A stretch of DNA of 64,000 bases, taken from Sphingopyxis sp. OPL5 (GTDB lineage: Bacteria > Pseudomonadota > Alphaproteobacteria > Sphingomonadales > Sphingomonadaceae). The DNA is taken from the NCBI RefSeq assembly GCF_003797775.2, contig NZ_CP060725.1:868001-932000 (forward strand), in the 5' to 3' direction. Below the pieces are notes generated by a model. It was not told the origin of the DNA. It saw only the letters and a program-made list of their open reading frames with translations, and made no database searches. The position numbers and the translations under genes were made by a program. Shown here in pieces: positions 7,973-16,868 of this stretch; the stretch's first letter is position 1; every line of letters begins with the position of its first letter.

Positions 7973-9792
7973 TCCTCGTCCATCAACGCAATGCGCATAT
8001 TCGCTTCCAGCACCTCGCGCGGCAGGAAGGGCGACAAATCCTCGAGCGCGGGTGAGGTGATGCGCCCGTCGGGATGCTGCTTCGCGCCGAGCTTGGGGGC
8101 GAAGCCGACATGCTCGTCGACCATGATCTCGCAAAAGGCGGGACCGTCGGCCGCGAGCGTCGCGGCGATGGCGCCGGCCAGCTCGGCATGGTTTTCGGCG
8201 CGCGCATAAGCGAAACCGAAAGCGCCCGCGACCTTCGAGAAATCGGGGAAGGTCACATGGCTCTTCGGCCCGCCGCCGACTTCCTGCCCGTTGAAGAAAT
8301 TGCGCTGGGTCTGGAAGATCGAGACATAACCGCTGTTGTTGATCAGGATCACCTTCACCGGCAGACCGTATCCGGCGATCGTCTGCATCTCCTGCAAATT
8401 CATCATGATACTGCCGTCGCCGGCAATCGCGATCACCCGCTGCTGTCCCTTGGTCGCGGTGCAGACGCCGATCGCGGCGGGCAGGTCATAGCCCATCGTC
8501 GCGCAGCCCGAATTGGTCCACAGCCGCTGTCCCGAATGCAGATGCGCCGCCTGGAAACCGACGACGCAGGCGCTACCATTGCCGGTGACGACGATGTCCT
8601 CGCCGCCAAGCTGGCCGAACAGTTCGTCCATCGCGACATAGGGATGCACCAGTGTCGCATGGTCGCGATATTCGGGCAGCACGGTCGGGAATTTCGCGAC
8701 CCGCTGCCGCGCCCAGCCGAGCCATTCGCGCTGCCCCTCGGTCGGCCCGGCATAGGGCTGCGCGAGCAGCGCGGGGATCAGCTCGGCAAGGTCGGCGGTC
8801 ACCGGCATGTCGGGGACGACGGTCGGCTTGGCGAGTTCGACCGGGTCGATATCGACCCAGATCTTGTACGCCCCGCGCGCAAAGCTTTTCCAATTGTAGC
8901 TGACCTGCCGGATGTTGAGCCGGCTTCCCAGCACAAGCAACAGGTCGGCGCTCTGCGTCACCATATTGCCGCCGCGGTCGCCGACCGTGCCGGGTTTGCC
9001 GCAATTGAGCGGGTGGTCGGTCCACAGCGCGTCATGCGCGTTCCAGCCGGTGACCACGGGCACGCCGAGCCGCTCGATCAGCGTCAGGAATTGCGCGTGC
9101 GCGCCGCTCAGCCGGACCCCGCTGCCCGCGAACACGACGGGGCGATCGGCCTTGGCGATGCGCTCCAAAATCTCGGTCGCGACCGCGTCGAGGTCGCCCC
9201 GCTTCCACGGCTCGTCGAGTTCGGCGGGGTCGAAACCCGGCAGCAGATCGTGGGGGTCGATCTTCGCCGCCTGCACGTCGAGCGGGATGTCGAGCCACAC
9301 CGGCCCCGGCCGGCCGCTGGTCGCGAGATAGAGCGATTTTTCCAAGTGATAGCGGATCGAGCGCGGGTCGGTGACCATCACTGCATATTTGGTGACCGGC
9401 CGGACCAGTTCCTCGATATCGAGTTCCTGGTCGCCATATTGGCGCAGCGGCAACCCGGTGTGGCGCACCGTCGTCTCGGTCTTCACCTGCCCCGAAATTA
9501 CCAGCATGCCGATCGAATCGACGAAGGCGCCGTAAACGCCGGTGATCGCATTGGTGCCGCCGGGACCCGAGGTGACGTTGACCACCGCGAGCCGGTTGGT
9601 CAGCCGATAATAGGCCTCGGCGGCCATCGACAGCGCCTGCTCATGATGGGTGAAGGTCGTCGTCAGCGCGGGGTGGGTGCCGAGCGAATGGTTGAGGTGC
9701 ATCGCGCCGCCGCCGGTCAGCATGAAGACGTCGGTGATGCCGCGGTCGGCGAGGGTCTGGGCGACCCAGTCGGAGAGCTTGATCTGGCTCAT
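7969..9792 (-). CDS. Thiamine-diphosphate-dependent acetolactate synthase-like enzyme
   Basis: A 607-residue ThDP enzyme of the acetohydroxyacid synthase/carboligase group. The conserved glutamate that activates the cofactor is in the THHEQALSMAAEAYY segment (about E51). The ThDP/Mg site is GDGSIMMN with a downstream NN (about residues 458-486). Length and domain order (PYR, central, PP) are normal. Its place inside a polysaccharide operon, rather than beside ilvN/ilvC, argues against branched-chain amino acid synthesis. Carboligases such as YerE add a two-carbon unit to keto-sugars, so a branched-sugar role is a reasonable inference but unproven. The start at 9792 gives a 4-nt overlap with the epimerase gene. 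Confidence 0.85.
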   Translation of the reverse strand: MSQIKLSDWVAQTLADRGITDVFMLTGGGAMHLNHSLGTHPALTTTFTHHEQALSMAAEAYYRLTNRLAVVNVTSGPGGTNAITGVYGAFVDSIGMLVISGQVKTETTVRHTGLPLRQYGDQELDIEELVRPVTKYAVMVTDPRSIRYHLEKSLYLATSGRPGPVWLDIPLDVQAAKIDPHDLLPGFDPAELDEPWKRGDLDAVATEILERIAKADRPVVFAGSGVRLSGAHAQFLTLIERLGVPVVTGWNAHDALWTDHPLNCGKPGTVGDRGGNMVTQSADLLLVLGSRLNIRQVSYNWKSFARGAYKIWVDIDPVELAKPTVVPDMPVTADLAELIPALLAQPYAGPTEGQREWLGWARQRVAKFPTVLPEYRDHATLVHPYVAMDELFGQLGGEDIVVTGNGSACVVGFQAAHLHSGQRLWTNSGCATMGYDLPAAIGVCTATKGQQRVIAIAGDGSIMMNLQEMQTIAGYGLPVKVILINNSGYVSIFQTQRNFFNGQEVGGGPKSHVTFPDFSKVAGAFGFAYARAENHAELAGAIAATLAADGPAFCEIMVDEHVGFAPKLGAKQHPDGRITSPALEDLSPFLPREVLEANMRIALMDEE

Positions 9793-10802
9793 TCTATCCA
9801 TCCATTGAAAATTGCGGTGCGGCGGATTGCCGCGTCGAGGGTGATGGTCGGCGCGACGCCGAGCCGGCTGCGGATCGCCGCGGTCGAGGGGACATAGCGA
9901 CCGGGGTTCCACCCGGCGTCGGCTTGTCCCAGCACCTCGACCCCCGGGCCGCCGAGGACGGCGGCGGTGCGCCGCGCGAGGTCGGCGATCGACACCGCTT
10001 CCTCCGACCCCATGTTCCATGTCGCGCCGCGCGGCGCGCGCAGCAGCATCAGCCACAGCCAGGCGGTAAGATCGGCGGCATAGAGATAGGAGCGGACGGC
10101 GGTCCCCGCGCTTTCGATCCGGATCGCCCGCCCCGCCATCGCGTCGCGGATGAAATTGCCCGCCGCGAAATGGATATCGAGCGACAGCAAGGGGCCGAGC
10201 AACGCGAAGATACGCGACGTCACGACGTCGAGCCCGAACTGCTGGCCGTAAATGGCGCAGAGCAGTTCGGCGGCACGCTTGCCCTCACCATAGGATGATT
10301 TGGGATCGCGCGGGTCGGGGCCGCCATGCCAATCCTCGGCGACATGGCCGACGTCCCACGGCTGGGCGCCATAGACCGCCCCCGAACTCAGGAAGAGGAC
10401 CCGCCCCGCTTGCCGCTCGATCGCGAGATCGAGCGCGTTGCGGGTACCGGTGACGATGGTGTCGAACATGCGGCGCGGGTCATTCGCGTTGAGCGCCGCG
10501 CTAGCATCGGTCGCGGCGTGGATGACATGGGTGAAGCGGCCCGGCGGCGCGGCGAAATCCATGACGTCGCCGGCAACGAACTCGAATCGGCTGGCCAGAT
10601 GCGGCGCGCGCGCCGCGAAGGCATCGGGATCGCGGCTGAGGATCACCACTTCGGCATCGCAATCCGAAAATGCCAGCGCTTCGAGCATCCAGCGCCCGAT
10701 GAAGCCGGTGCCGCCGGTCATGAAGATGCGCGCGCCGTCCAGCCCCGCCCAGTAAGGCGCCAGCTGGCGGTCGATCGCGGTCAGGTCTTCGGTCAAGATC
10801 AT
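9789..10802 (-). CDS. NAD-dependent epimerase/dehydratase (extended SDR)
   Basis: A 337-residue extended short-chain dehydrogenase acting on nucleotide sugars. The Rossmann motif is MTGGTGFIGRWM (about residues 28-39), a serine-rich strand follows as LFLSSGAVYG, and the catalytic Tyr-x3-Lys is in SSYGEGKRA. Members of this class include CDP-glucose 4,6-dehydratase and dTDP/GDP-sugar epimerases or reductases; the exact substrate cannot be read. It is flanked by 4-nt ATGA overlaps on both sides and lies directly before the ThDP enzyme, so it may make or reduce that enzyme's keto-sugar substrate or product. Confidence 0.85.
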   Translation of the reverse strand: MILTEDLTAIDRQLAPYWAGLDGARIFMTGGTGFIGRWMLEALAFSDCDAEVVILSRDPDAFAARAPHLASRFEFVAGDVMDFAAPPGRFTHVIHAATDASAALNANDPRRMFDTIVTGTRNALDLAIERQAGRVLFLSSGAVYGAQPWDVGHVAEDWHGGPDPRDPKSSYGEGKRAAELLCAIYGQQFGLDVVTSRIFALLGPLLSLDIHFAAGNFIRDAMAGRAIRIESAGTAVRSYLYAADLTAWLWLMLLRAPRGATWNMGSEEAVSIADLARRTAAVLGGPGVEVLGQADAGWNPGRYVPSTAAIRSRLGVAPTITLDAAIRRTAIFNGWIE

Positions 10803-12103
10803 GCGACCACCAGCCCCAGCGAAGGGCGTTGGCTGCGATGCGCGCGCACGACGCGCACGATGCTGTCGAGCGACAACGCCCACAGCATGATGACGATCAG
10901 CCCCGGCCGGATGAAATGGCCCGCGGTCAATCCGAAGCTCGCGGTCACCGTGCGCTCGCCCAGCCAGCTCGCACTGGTCACGTCGAGCACCGTCGCCAGC
11001 GGCCAGTCGCCGACGAGGCAGAGCAGGTAAGCGCAGACGATCGCGGCGATCGGCCCCGCGCCCTTCCATGTCTCCATCAAGACGAGAAACAGCAGGAACA
11101 ATTGCGTGTAGCCGCCCGGTGACTGGGTCACCAGATAGGCGCCGAGCAGGATCGCCGCGATGCGGTGCGTCGGCAGCGCCCTGGGCTGGAGCCACGCCGC
11201 GGCGAGCGCGGCGAGCGCGACCAGCTGGCTCGACCGGATGACGATCGGCACCAGAAATTCGATCGTCTCGATCAGCCGCGACGGCACGAATTGCAGCAGC
11301 GGGATGTCGAGGGTGCGGAACATCAACAGCGGCGCGTAGCTCGTCGAATAATTGACCTCGTTCCACACCTGACCGCCCTGGAAGACGACCCAGTTGGCGG
11401 TGTTCGCCGCCAGCTCCATCGGCGTCCCCGATCCGACGAGCGCGAGGGTGACGAGATAGAGCGCGATCGTCGCGATCCCCGCGACTTCGAGCGTCCGCCA
11501 GTCGCGCTTCACCGCATGCGCCAGCATCGGCAGCACCAGATAGGGCTTGAAATTGATCGTCACCGCGGCGGCGAACCAGCGCCACGGCTTCGACGACGTC
11601 ACCGGCCCGTGCGCGATCATGAAGAAGGCGAAGGCGACGAGGATCAGATTGCCGCGCTCGATCGTGAACAGCATCGGCAAACCAAGCGCGATCGCGATCG
11701 TCCGCGTCGGCGCGGTGCGGCGGTCGAGGCGGCGGAAACAGACCCACGCCAGCACCACGTCGATGACATAGAAGATGTAGATCGTCCCGCGCCCCAGCCA
11801 GTCGCAATCGCGCGCGGTAAAGCTGTTGTGCAGGTAACAGCCCGGCAGGCTCGTCGCGTCGAGAAAGACGAACGACAGCGGCGGATAGATGCTCCGCCAC
11901 ACATTGTAGATACCGGGATTGTTCGCCCAATAGGCGGTGTTGAACCAGTCCATGAACGTGTCGTTGGTGTCGAACACGAAGGGCTGAGGCAAATAGCCGA
12001 ACTCGAGGAAGAAACGCAGCGTCCACGCGCTGCTCGCCACCACGGCGAGCGCGAGCAAGGCTTCCGGGACCAGCGGCAGCAGGCGGACGCGCGGCGCGGT
12101 CAT
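10799..12103 (-). CDS. GT87-like (DUF2029) polytopic glycosyltransferase
   Basis: A 434-residue membrane protein with about ten hydrophobic segments, starting at an ATG that gives a 4-nt overlap with the GT2 gene. The loop after the first segment carries FDTNDTFMDWFNTAYW and a YPPLSFVFL stretch. This fits GT87/DUF2029 polyprenol-phosphate-mannose-type transferases, in which an aspartate in the first periplasmic loop is catalytic. The TINFKPYLVLPMLA segment is also typical. The assignment to GT87 is moderate; the C-type membrane glycosyltransferase fold is more certain. It probably adds a sugar in the periplasm using the lipid-linked donor made by the neighbouring GT2. Confidence 0.7.
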   Translation of the reverse strand: MTAPRVRLLPLVPEALLALAVVASSAWTLRFFLEFGYLPQPFVFDTNDTFMDWFNTAYWANNPGIYNVWRSIYPPLSFVFLDATSLPGCYLHNSFTARDCDWLGRGTIYIFYVIDVVLAWVCFRRLDRRTAPTRTIAIALGLPMLFTIERGNLILVAFAFFMIAHGPVTSSKPWRWFAAAVTINFKPYLVLPMLAHAVKRDWRTLEVAGIATIALYLVTLALVGSGTPMELAANTANWVVFQGGQVWNEVNYSTSYAPLLMFRTLDIPLLQFVPSRLIETIEFLVPIVIRSSQLVALAALAAAWLQPRALPTHRIAAILLGAYLVTQSPGGYTQLFLLFLVLMETWKGAGPIAAIVCAYLLCLVGDWPLATVLDVTSASWLGERTVTASFGLTAGHFIRPGLIVIMLWALSLDSIVRVVRAHRSQRPSLGLVVA

Positions 12104-13080
12104 GGCCGGCGGATGTGGGTGCGGGCCGCGGGCCGCGACCGGTCGGCGGGAAAATTGATCCGCTCCTCCTCGATCACCAGCGGCACGTTGCGGCTGCGTT
12201 CGGCGAGCATACGCACCTGCTCGCCGATCAGCCCGAGGAAGAGCAGCAGGATGGCGAACAGCGCAAAGCCGAGCGCCAGGCCGAGCAGCGCCCAGACCGG
12301 GCCATCGAGCGCCAGCGCGACCGGCGCGGCGACCAGCAGGCACAGCGCCAATGCGGCGATGTAGACCGAAAGAAACAACGGCAACCGCAACAGCGACTTC
12401 GCCGACCCCGCCAGCCCCGACAGCGCGAAGGACGCGAGCGCGACGAAGTCATTCTTGCTCTCGCCCGCCGCGCGGCCGGGCCGGTCGAACGGCTCCAGTT
12501 CCAGGCGAAAACCGCTTTCGACCACCATGCCGCGAAAAAAAGGCTCGGGCTCGTTCCACGCCGCCAGCGTGTCGATCACAATGCGGTCGAACAGCCCGAA
12601 ACCGGTCGCGCCCGGGATCACCGGATAGTCGCCGAAACGGCGCAGGAAGCCATAGCCCATATGCCGCGCCGCGCGCAGCATCGGCGACGCGCGTTCGGAC
12701 CGCCGCTGCCCCAGCACCACCTGTGCGCCCTCACGCCACCGCGCGACGAAGGCGCCGATCATCTCGGGCGGGTCTTGGAAATCGGCGCACATGCCGATCA
12801 CCGCCCGCCCCTCGGCCTGGTACAGGCCATAGGTCGGCGAGCGCATCTGGCCGTAATCGCGGTTGTTGAAGATCACCCGCACGCGCGGATCGACGGCGCA
12901 GATCGCACGCATGATCGCCCGGGTGCCATCGGTCGAGCCATTGTCGATCAGGATGATCTCGTGACTCGCCGCATGCGCCTCGGCCTCGGCGGTCACCGCG
13001 GCGCAGATCGCCGCGACATTCGCCGCCTCGTTATAGCAGGGAATGACGACCGACAGTTCGGGCGCGGCGTCCGCAGTCAT
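12100..13080 (-). CDS. GT2 glycosyltransferase with C-terminal TM pair (GtrB/DPM1-like)
   Basis: A 326-residue glycosyltransferase with an N-terminal GT-A domain and two C-terminal transmembrane segments (about residues 232-255 and 263-290). Motifs are VVIPCYNEAANV, LIDNGSTDGT and CADFQDPPEM; the last is the hallmark of the DPM1/GtrB/ArnC branch, which makes polyprenyl-phosphate sugars on the cytoplasmic face. GtrA and two C-type membrane glycosyltransferases in the same operon would use such a product. The gene overlaps its neighbours on each side by 4 nt. Confidence 0.9.
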   Translation of the reverse strand: MTADAAPELSVVIPCYNEAANVAAICAAVTAEAEAHAASHEIILIDNGSTDGTRAIMRAICAVDPRVRVIFNNRDYGQMRSPTYGLYQAEGRAVIGMCADFQDPPEMIGAFVARWREGAQVVLGQRRSERASPMLRAARHMGYGFLRRFGDYPVIPGATGFGLFDRIVIDTLAAWNEPEPFFRGMVVESGFRLELEPFDRPGRAAGESKNDFVALASFALSGLAGSAKSLLRLPLFLSVYIAALALCLLVAAPVALALDGPVWALLGLALGFALFAILLLFLGLIGEQVRMLAERSRNVPLVIEEERINFPADRSRPAARTHIRRP

Positions 13081-14183
13081 GCCGCGCCGTCCGCCTTGCG
13101 CGCCGCAAACAGGCGGATCCCCGTCACGGGCGCATAGATTTCGGTGAACAGCGCCGCGAGAATGACGAGCGCCAGCAGCGCGACCGCCGCGACATTATAT
13201 TTGCGGTCTGGATCGAGCCGCGGCGCCTCCAGCACCTGCACGCTCGCCGCGGTCTCACCCGCAAGCGTTTCGACCGCGACCTCTTCGGACGAGCGCGCAT
13301 AAACCTCGTACAGCGCCTGCGCGAAGCGATAGTCGCGATAGAGGTTCAGATATTCGCCCGATACTTCGCTGAGGCCCGCGACGTTCGGGCCGGCGGCACC
13401 GGCTGCGGGCTGCGCCGAGCGCGCGATCTGGGCGCGCAGCGACGCGACTTCGGTCTGGACCGCCAGCAGTTCGGGGTTTTCGGGGCCCTGCACCTTTTCC
13501 AGCGTCTGCAGCTGGACCTGTTTCGCCTGCAGCCGCGCCTCGAGCCCCGCGCGCAGCGACAGCGCCGCGCCGAGTTCGGCCTGTGGTTCGGCGAGCCGGT
13601 TGCGGCGGCGGAAATCATTGAGCGCGGTTTCGGTTTCGACGACACGGTCGCCGGCTTCCTTGAAGCGCTGCATGACGATCGCACGCTTGCGCTCGACGCG
13701 GTCCTTGCCAAGCGCGACGATGCGGTCGCCGATCGCCGCGACATAGGCGCGGGTCAGATTCTCGGCCTCTTCGGCGTCGCGCGTGCGCACCTCGACCTCG
13801 ACGATGCCGCCGGTCAGCGTGTGGATGTCGACCTTCTGCGCCAGCGCGACATGCGCGCTGGTCGCGCTGGCATAGCCGTCCGGCCCGACGAGCTTGAGCC
13901 GCTTGATCACCGCATCGCCGACTTCGCTGCTGCGGCTGACCGCCAGATACATGTCGGTCTGCTGCTTCGCGCCGCCGAACAGCGCGGCGAACCCCTGCAA
14001 CTGGCCGCCGAGCGCGTTGAGCGTCGAGCCGAGCCCGATGCTACTGCTGTCCTGCGGCAGCAGCTTGGCGCGTGCGACATAGGGTTGCGGAAAGACCGTC
14101 AGCAGCGCGAGGATCAGCGCGGCGAGCGCATAACCGCGACGGCGCCACCGCGGGTCGGCGGCGAAAGCGATCAACCGGCTCAT
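13077..14183 (-). CDS. Polysaccharide co-polymerase, Wzz-like, no kinase domain
   Basis: A 368-residue inner-membrane protein with two transmembrane segments (about residues 17-33 and 328-350) flanking a long periplasmic helical region. The end of the first segment carries the family feature FPQPYVARAKLLP, and a coiled coil lies at about residues 160-260. It belongs with the Wzz/PCP proteins that set chain length or link polymerisation to export. The C-terminus after the second segment is only about 18 residues, so there is no BY-kinase domain and no tyrosine-rich tail. It follows the OPX gene with a 4-nt overlap and is probably that protein's inner-membrane partner. Confidence 0.85.
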   Translation of the reverse strand: MSRLIAFAADPRWRRRGYALAALILALLTVFPQPYVARAKLLPQDSSSIGLGSTLNALGGQLQGFAALFGGAKQQTDMYLAVSRSSEVGDAVIKRLKLVGPDGYASATSAHVALAQKVDIHTLTGGIVEVEVRTRDAEEAENLTRAYVAAIGDRIVALGKDRVERKRAIVMQRFKEAGDRVVETETALNDFRRRNRLAEPQAELGAALSLRAGLEARLQAKQVQLQTLEKVQGPENPELLAVQTEVASLRAQIARSAQPAAGAAGPNVAGLSEVSGEYLNLYRDYRFAQALYEVYARSSEEVAVETLAGETAASVQVLEAPRLDPDRKYNVAAVALLALVILAALFTEIYAPVTGIRLFAARKADGAA

Positions 14184-16036
14184 TTCGTGATCGCCGCGAC
14201 CGAGGCCGCGCCGACGAGCCCGCTGAACAATGTCCCGGTGATGTCGCGCAGCCGCGCCCAGAACTCGCCGCGATTGGCGTCGATCGGGACATAGACAAGG
14301 TCGCCGGGCAAGGCCGCGGCGCGCAGCGCGCGCTTGCCGCCCGCCAGCACCGTGCCATTGGCGCGCACGACGAAAATCTCGTCCTTGTCGCCGATATTCT
14401 GCACGCCCCCGGCGGACTTGACGAAATCCTCGACGCTCGCGCCCGGACGGTAGACGAAGGACGCGGGGCTCGGCACCGCGCCGAACACCCCGACCGTCAC
14501 CGGCCGTGCGGGGACATGGACGACGTCGTTATTCTCGAGGATCAGGTCGCCGGGCAGCGCCGCAGCGTCTACGGCCAAGTCGAACACCAGCCGCCCGTCG
14601 GGCTCGCGGCGCCGAAGCTGGTCGACGATGCTGTTGATCAGCGCGATATTGCCGGGCTGCGCGAGCTGGGCGCGGTTGACCGAGGTCACCGGCTGCGCCG
14701 CGAGCAGCAATTCGACGTCGCTGATCGCGCGGTCGTAACTCAGCCGTTGCTGATGCTTAACGCTCTCGCGCGTGATGACGCTGGCATAGGGGAAGGCCTC
14801 GCCGGTCAGCCCGCCCGCCTGCGCGACGACATCGGCCATGCGGGTGCCGGGCTGGACATAATAATGACCCGGCCGCGCCACCTCACCGCTCAGCGTCACG
14901 AGCACCGGCTGCTGGCGCAGCGGCCGCGCGATGCCGATGTTCGACAGGATGCGGATGACATCGCCGCGCCGCGCTTTGCTGCTCGCGGCGTCGGCCGCCG
15001 ACAGCTCGCGCCAGCCGCTCGCATCGGGGCTCAGCGCGTTGAGCACCATCAGCCGCCTGTCGTCGGCGACGGTGTTGACGCCGCCGGCATAGACGATCGC
15101 ACCGGTCAGCGTCTCACCGGGCGCGAGTTCGAAAATTGCCTCGCGGTTGATGCTGCCGATCACCGCGACTTCGGCGCCCGCCGGCGCCACATAAAGGACG
15201 TCGCCATTCTGCAGCACGGCATCGCCGCGCGTGTCGCCCTTGAGCAGCAGGTCGTAGAGATCGAAGTCGGAGATCAGCTGGCCGCCGCGGCGCAGCTGGA
15301 TCGACCGGAAACTGCCCCCCGTCGCGGGTCCGCCCGCGGCGAGCACGACGTTGACCAGCGTCGACAGGCTGCTCGCCGAATAGGAACCCGGGCGCGCGGC
15401 AAAGCCGGTGACATAGACGGTGATGCCCTTGAGCTTCGCGACCCCGACCTCGAGGTGGAAACCGCGATACTGGCGCGACACCTCGCGCTCGATCACGCCA
15501 TGGACGTCGCCATAACGCACCCCGCCGACGCGGATTGCGCCGACGCGCGGCACAAAGATGCGGCCTTCGCTGTCGATGACGAGGCGCAGGCCCGATGCCT
15601 GCACCGATCCGGTGAGGCCGATCAGCAATTCGTCGCCGGGGTTGAGCCGGTAGTCGGGCGGGATCGCGGTGGTCGACGGCGCGGTGAAATCGCGCGCGCC
15701 GGGGATCAGCAGGTCCGACCCGAAACGGCGCAGCGGCTTGCCGGCGACCGAGGACACCCAGGTTTCGAACTCGCTCGCGACCGGCGGCGCCTTGGCGACC
15801 GGGCGGCGGCCGCCCTCGTCGGGCGCTTCGGGCGCAGGAGCAGGAGCCTCGATCACCGCGGGTACGATCGGCGGCAGCTCGACCACCGGCACCGCGACCT
15901 GTTCGGCGGCGCCGCGGCTCGCGGCATTGTCGCCTGGCGCGCCGACCGGCGACGCGAGCTGCGCCGACGCGGGCGCCAGTCCGACCAACGACAGTGCCAG
16001 CGACACCGTCGCCAGCCGCTTCCACCCATGGCTCAT
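14180..16036 (-). CDS. Polysaccharide export outer-membrane protein (OPX, Wza-like) with several SLBB domains
   Basis: A 618-residue protein with a signal peptide ending near ASAQ (about residue 26), then a proline/alanine-rich linker. The Poly_export domain starts at DYRLNPGDELLIGL, and repeated SLBB-type domains are seen from segments such as VTGFAARPGSYS, LSGEVARPGHYYVQPG and VFGAVPSPASFVYRPG. It lacks an evident lipobox cysteine, unlike E. coli Wza, and is much longer than Wza (about 380 residues) because of the extra SLBB copies. The start at 16036 gives a 4-nt overlap with the upstream phosphatase gene. It probably forms the outer-membrane or periplasmic exit for the polymer built by this operon. 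Confidence 0.87.
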   Translation of the reverse strand: MSHGWKRLATVSLALSLVGLAPASAQLASPVGAPGDNAASRGAAEQVAVPVVELPPIVPAVIEAPAPAPEAPDEGGRRPVAKAPPVASEFETWVSSVAGKPLRRFGSDLLIPGARDFTAPSTTAIPPDYRLNPGDELLIGLTGSVQASGLRLVIDSEGRIFVPRVGAIRVGGVRYGDVHGVIEREVSRQYRGFHLEVGVAKLKGITVYVTGFAARPGSYSASSLSTLVNVVLAAGGPATGGSFRSIQLRRGGQLISDFDLYDLLLKGDTRGDAVLQNGDVLYVAPAGAEVAVIGSINREAIFELAPGETLTGAIVYAGGVNTVADDRRLMVLNALSPDASGWRELSAADAASSKARRGDVIRILSNIGIARPLRQQPVLVTLSGEVARPGHYYVQPGTRMADVVAQAGGLTGEAFPYASVITRESVKHQQRLSYDRAISDVELLLAAQPVTSVNRAQLAQPGNIALINSIVDQLRRREPDGRLVFDLAVDAAALPGDLILENNDVVHVPARPVTVGVFGAVPSPASFVYRPGASVEDFVKSAGGVQNIGDKDEIFVVRANGTVLAGGKRALRAAALPGDLVYVPIDANRGEFWARLRDITGTLFSGLVGAASVAAITK

Positions 16037-16863
16037 CGCGATATGTCTTCCATGTCCACCAGCCCGGCTTCGGCGCCGAGCAACATGTCGGCGGCGGCCT
16101 GCCACAGGTCGGGCGTCGCCGCGGCCAACATCCCCTGCCCCGTTCCGCCGACCCGATACGGCCGCCCGTCCCAATGCGTCGCGTTGCCGCCCGCCTCGGT
16201 CAGGAACAGAGCGCCAGCGGCGTGGTCCCACGGCAGGATGCGCTGGAACAGCGCGACATCGTCCTGCCCCAGCACCAGCCGCGGATAGCTTTCGGCGGCG
16301 CAGCGCGGCACCGGCTGGACGTCGAGGCCGTTCGCGGCGGCGGCATGCACCCGCTCGCGGCGGTCGGGCGGCAGGAAATGCGTTCCGAGCGCCGCGCGCG
16401 GCACCCTGCGCATCGCCGACCGCGCCCGCACCGGCTGGCCGTCGCAGGTCGCGCCTTTGCCGCGCTCGGCATGGCACAGCCGCCCGGCGAGCGGGTCGAG
16501 GATCCACGCCGCCAGCGGCGCGCCATCCTCGACCAGCGCCACCATCATGCCGAAAGGCGCCCGCCCCTCGGCAAAATTGGCGGTGCCGTCGAGCGGGTCG
16601 ATCAGCCAGACCAGCCCCCGATCGACGCCTTCCAGCAAGTCCCGGTCCGCCTCGGCCGCCTCCTCGCCGACGATCCGCGCGCCAAGCCCGAGCGCCGCGA
16701 GACCGTCGTGGAGTCGCCGTTCGCTTTCGCGATCGACGATCGTGACGATCTCGCCGGGGCTTTTCTCGTCGATCTCCTCGGGCGCGAGCAGGCGGAAGCG
16801 TGGCATCACCACGTCCGCCGCGACATCGCGCATCAGGGTCGAGACTTGGTCGCGCAGCGGCAT
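16033..16863 (-). CDS. Inositol monophosphatase family phosphatase
   Basis: A 276-residue Mg-dependent phosphatase. The metal-site motifs are complete: GEEAA (about residues 66-70), IDPLDGTANF (about 88-97) and PWDHAAGALF (about 211-220). Family members hydrolyse inositol phosphate, histidinol phosphate, PAP or sugar phosphates; the sequence alone does not decide. Position as second gene of a glycan operon, 5 nt after the lyase-like gene, suggests removal of phosphate from a sugar or polyol intermediate. No second copy is present in the window. Confidence 0.87.
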   Translation of the reverse strand: MPLRDQVSTLMRDVAADVVMPRFRLLAPEEIDEKSPGEIVTIVDRESERRLHDGLAALGLGARIVGEEAAEADRDLLEGVDRGLVWLIDPLDGTANFAEGRAPFGMMVALVEDGAPLAAWILDPLAGRLCHAERGKGATCDGQPVRARSAMRRVPRAALGTHFLPPDRRERVHAAAANGLDVQPVPRCAAESYPRLVLGQDDVALFQRILPWDHAAGALFLTEAGGNATHWDGRPYRVGGTGQGMLAAATPDLWQAAADMLLGAEAGLVDMEDISR

Positions 16864-16868
16864 CGGGC

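Noticed and set aside
7969..9792. Anabolic acetolactate synthase IlvB
   Set aside because: No ilvN or ilvC beside it, and it is embedded by 4-nt overlaps in a glycan operon; kept as a general ThDP carboligase.
9789..12026. Long frame suggesting a 745-residue fusion upstream of the epimerase
   Set aside because: The extra N-terminal part is an out-of-frame reading of the GT87-like gene; the ATG at 10802 gives a proper epimerase with a 4-nt overlap.
14072..16288. 738-codon plus-strand frame opposite the OPX gene
   Set aside because: Arginine/aspartate-rich antisense shadow of a well-supported gene.
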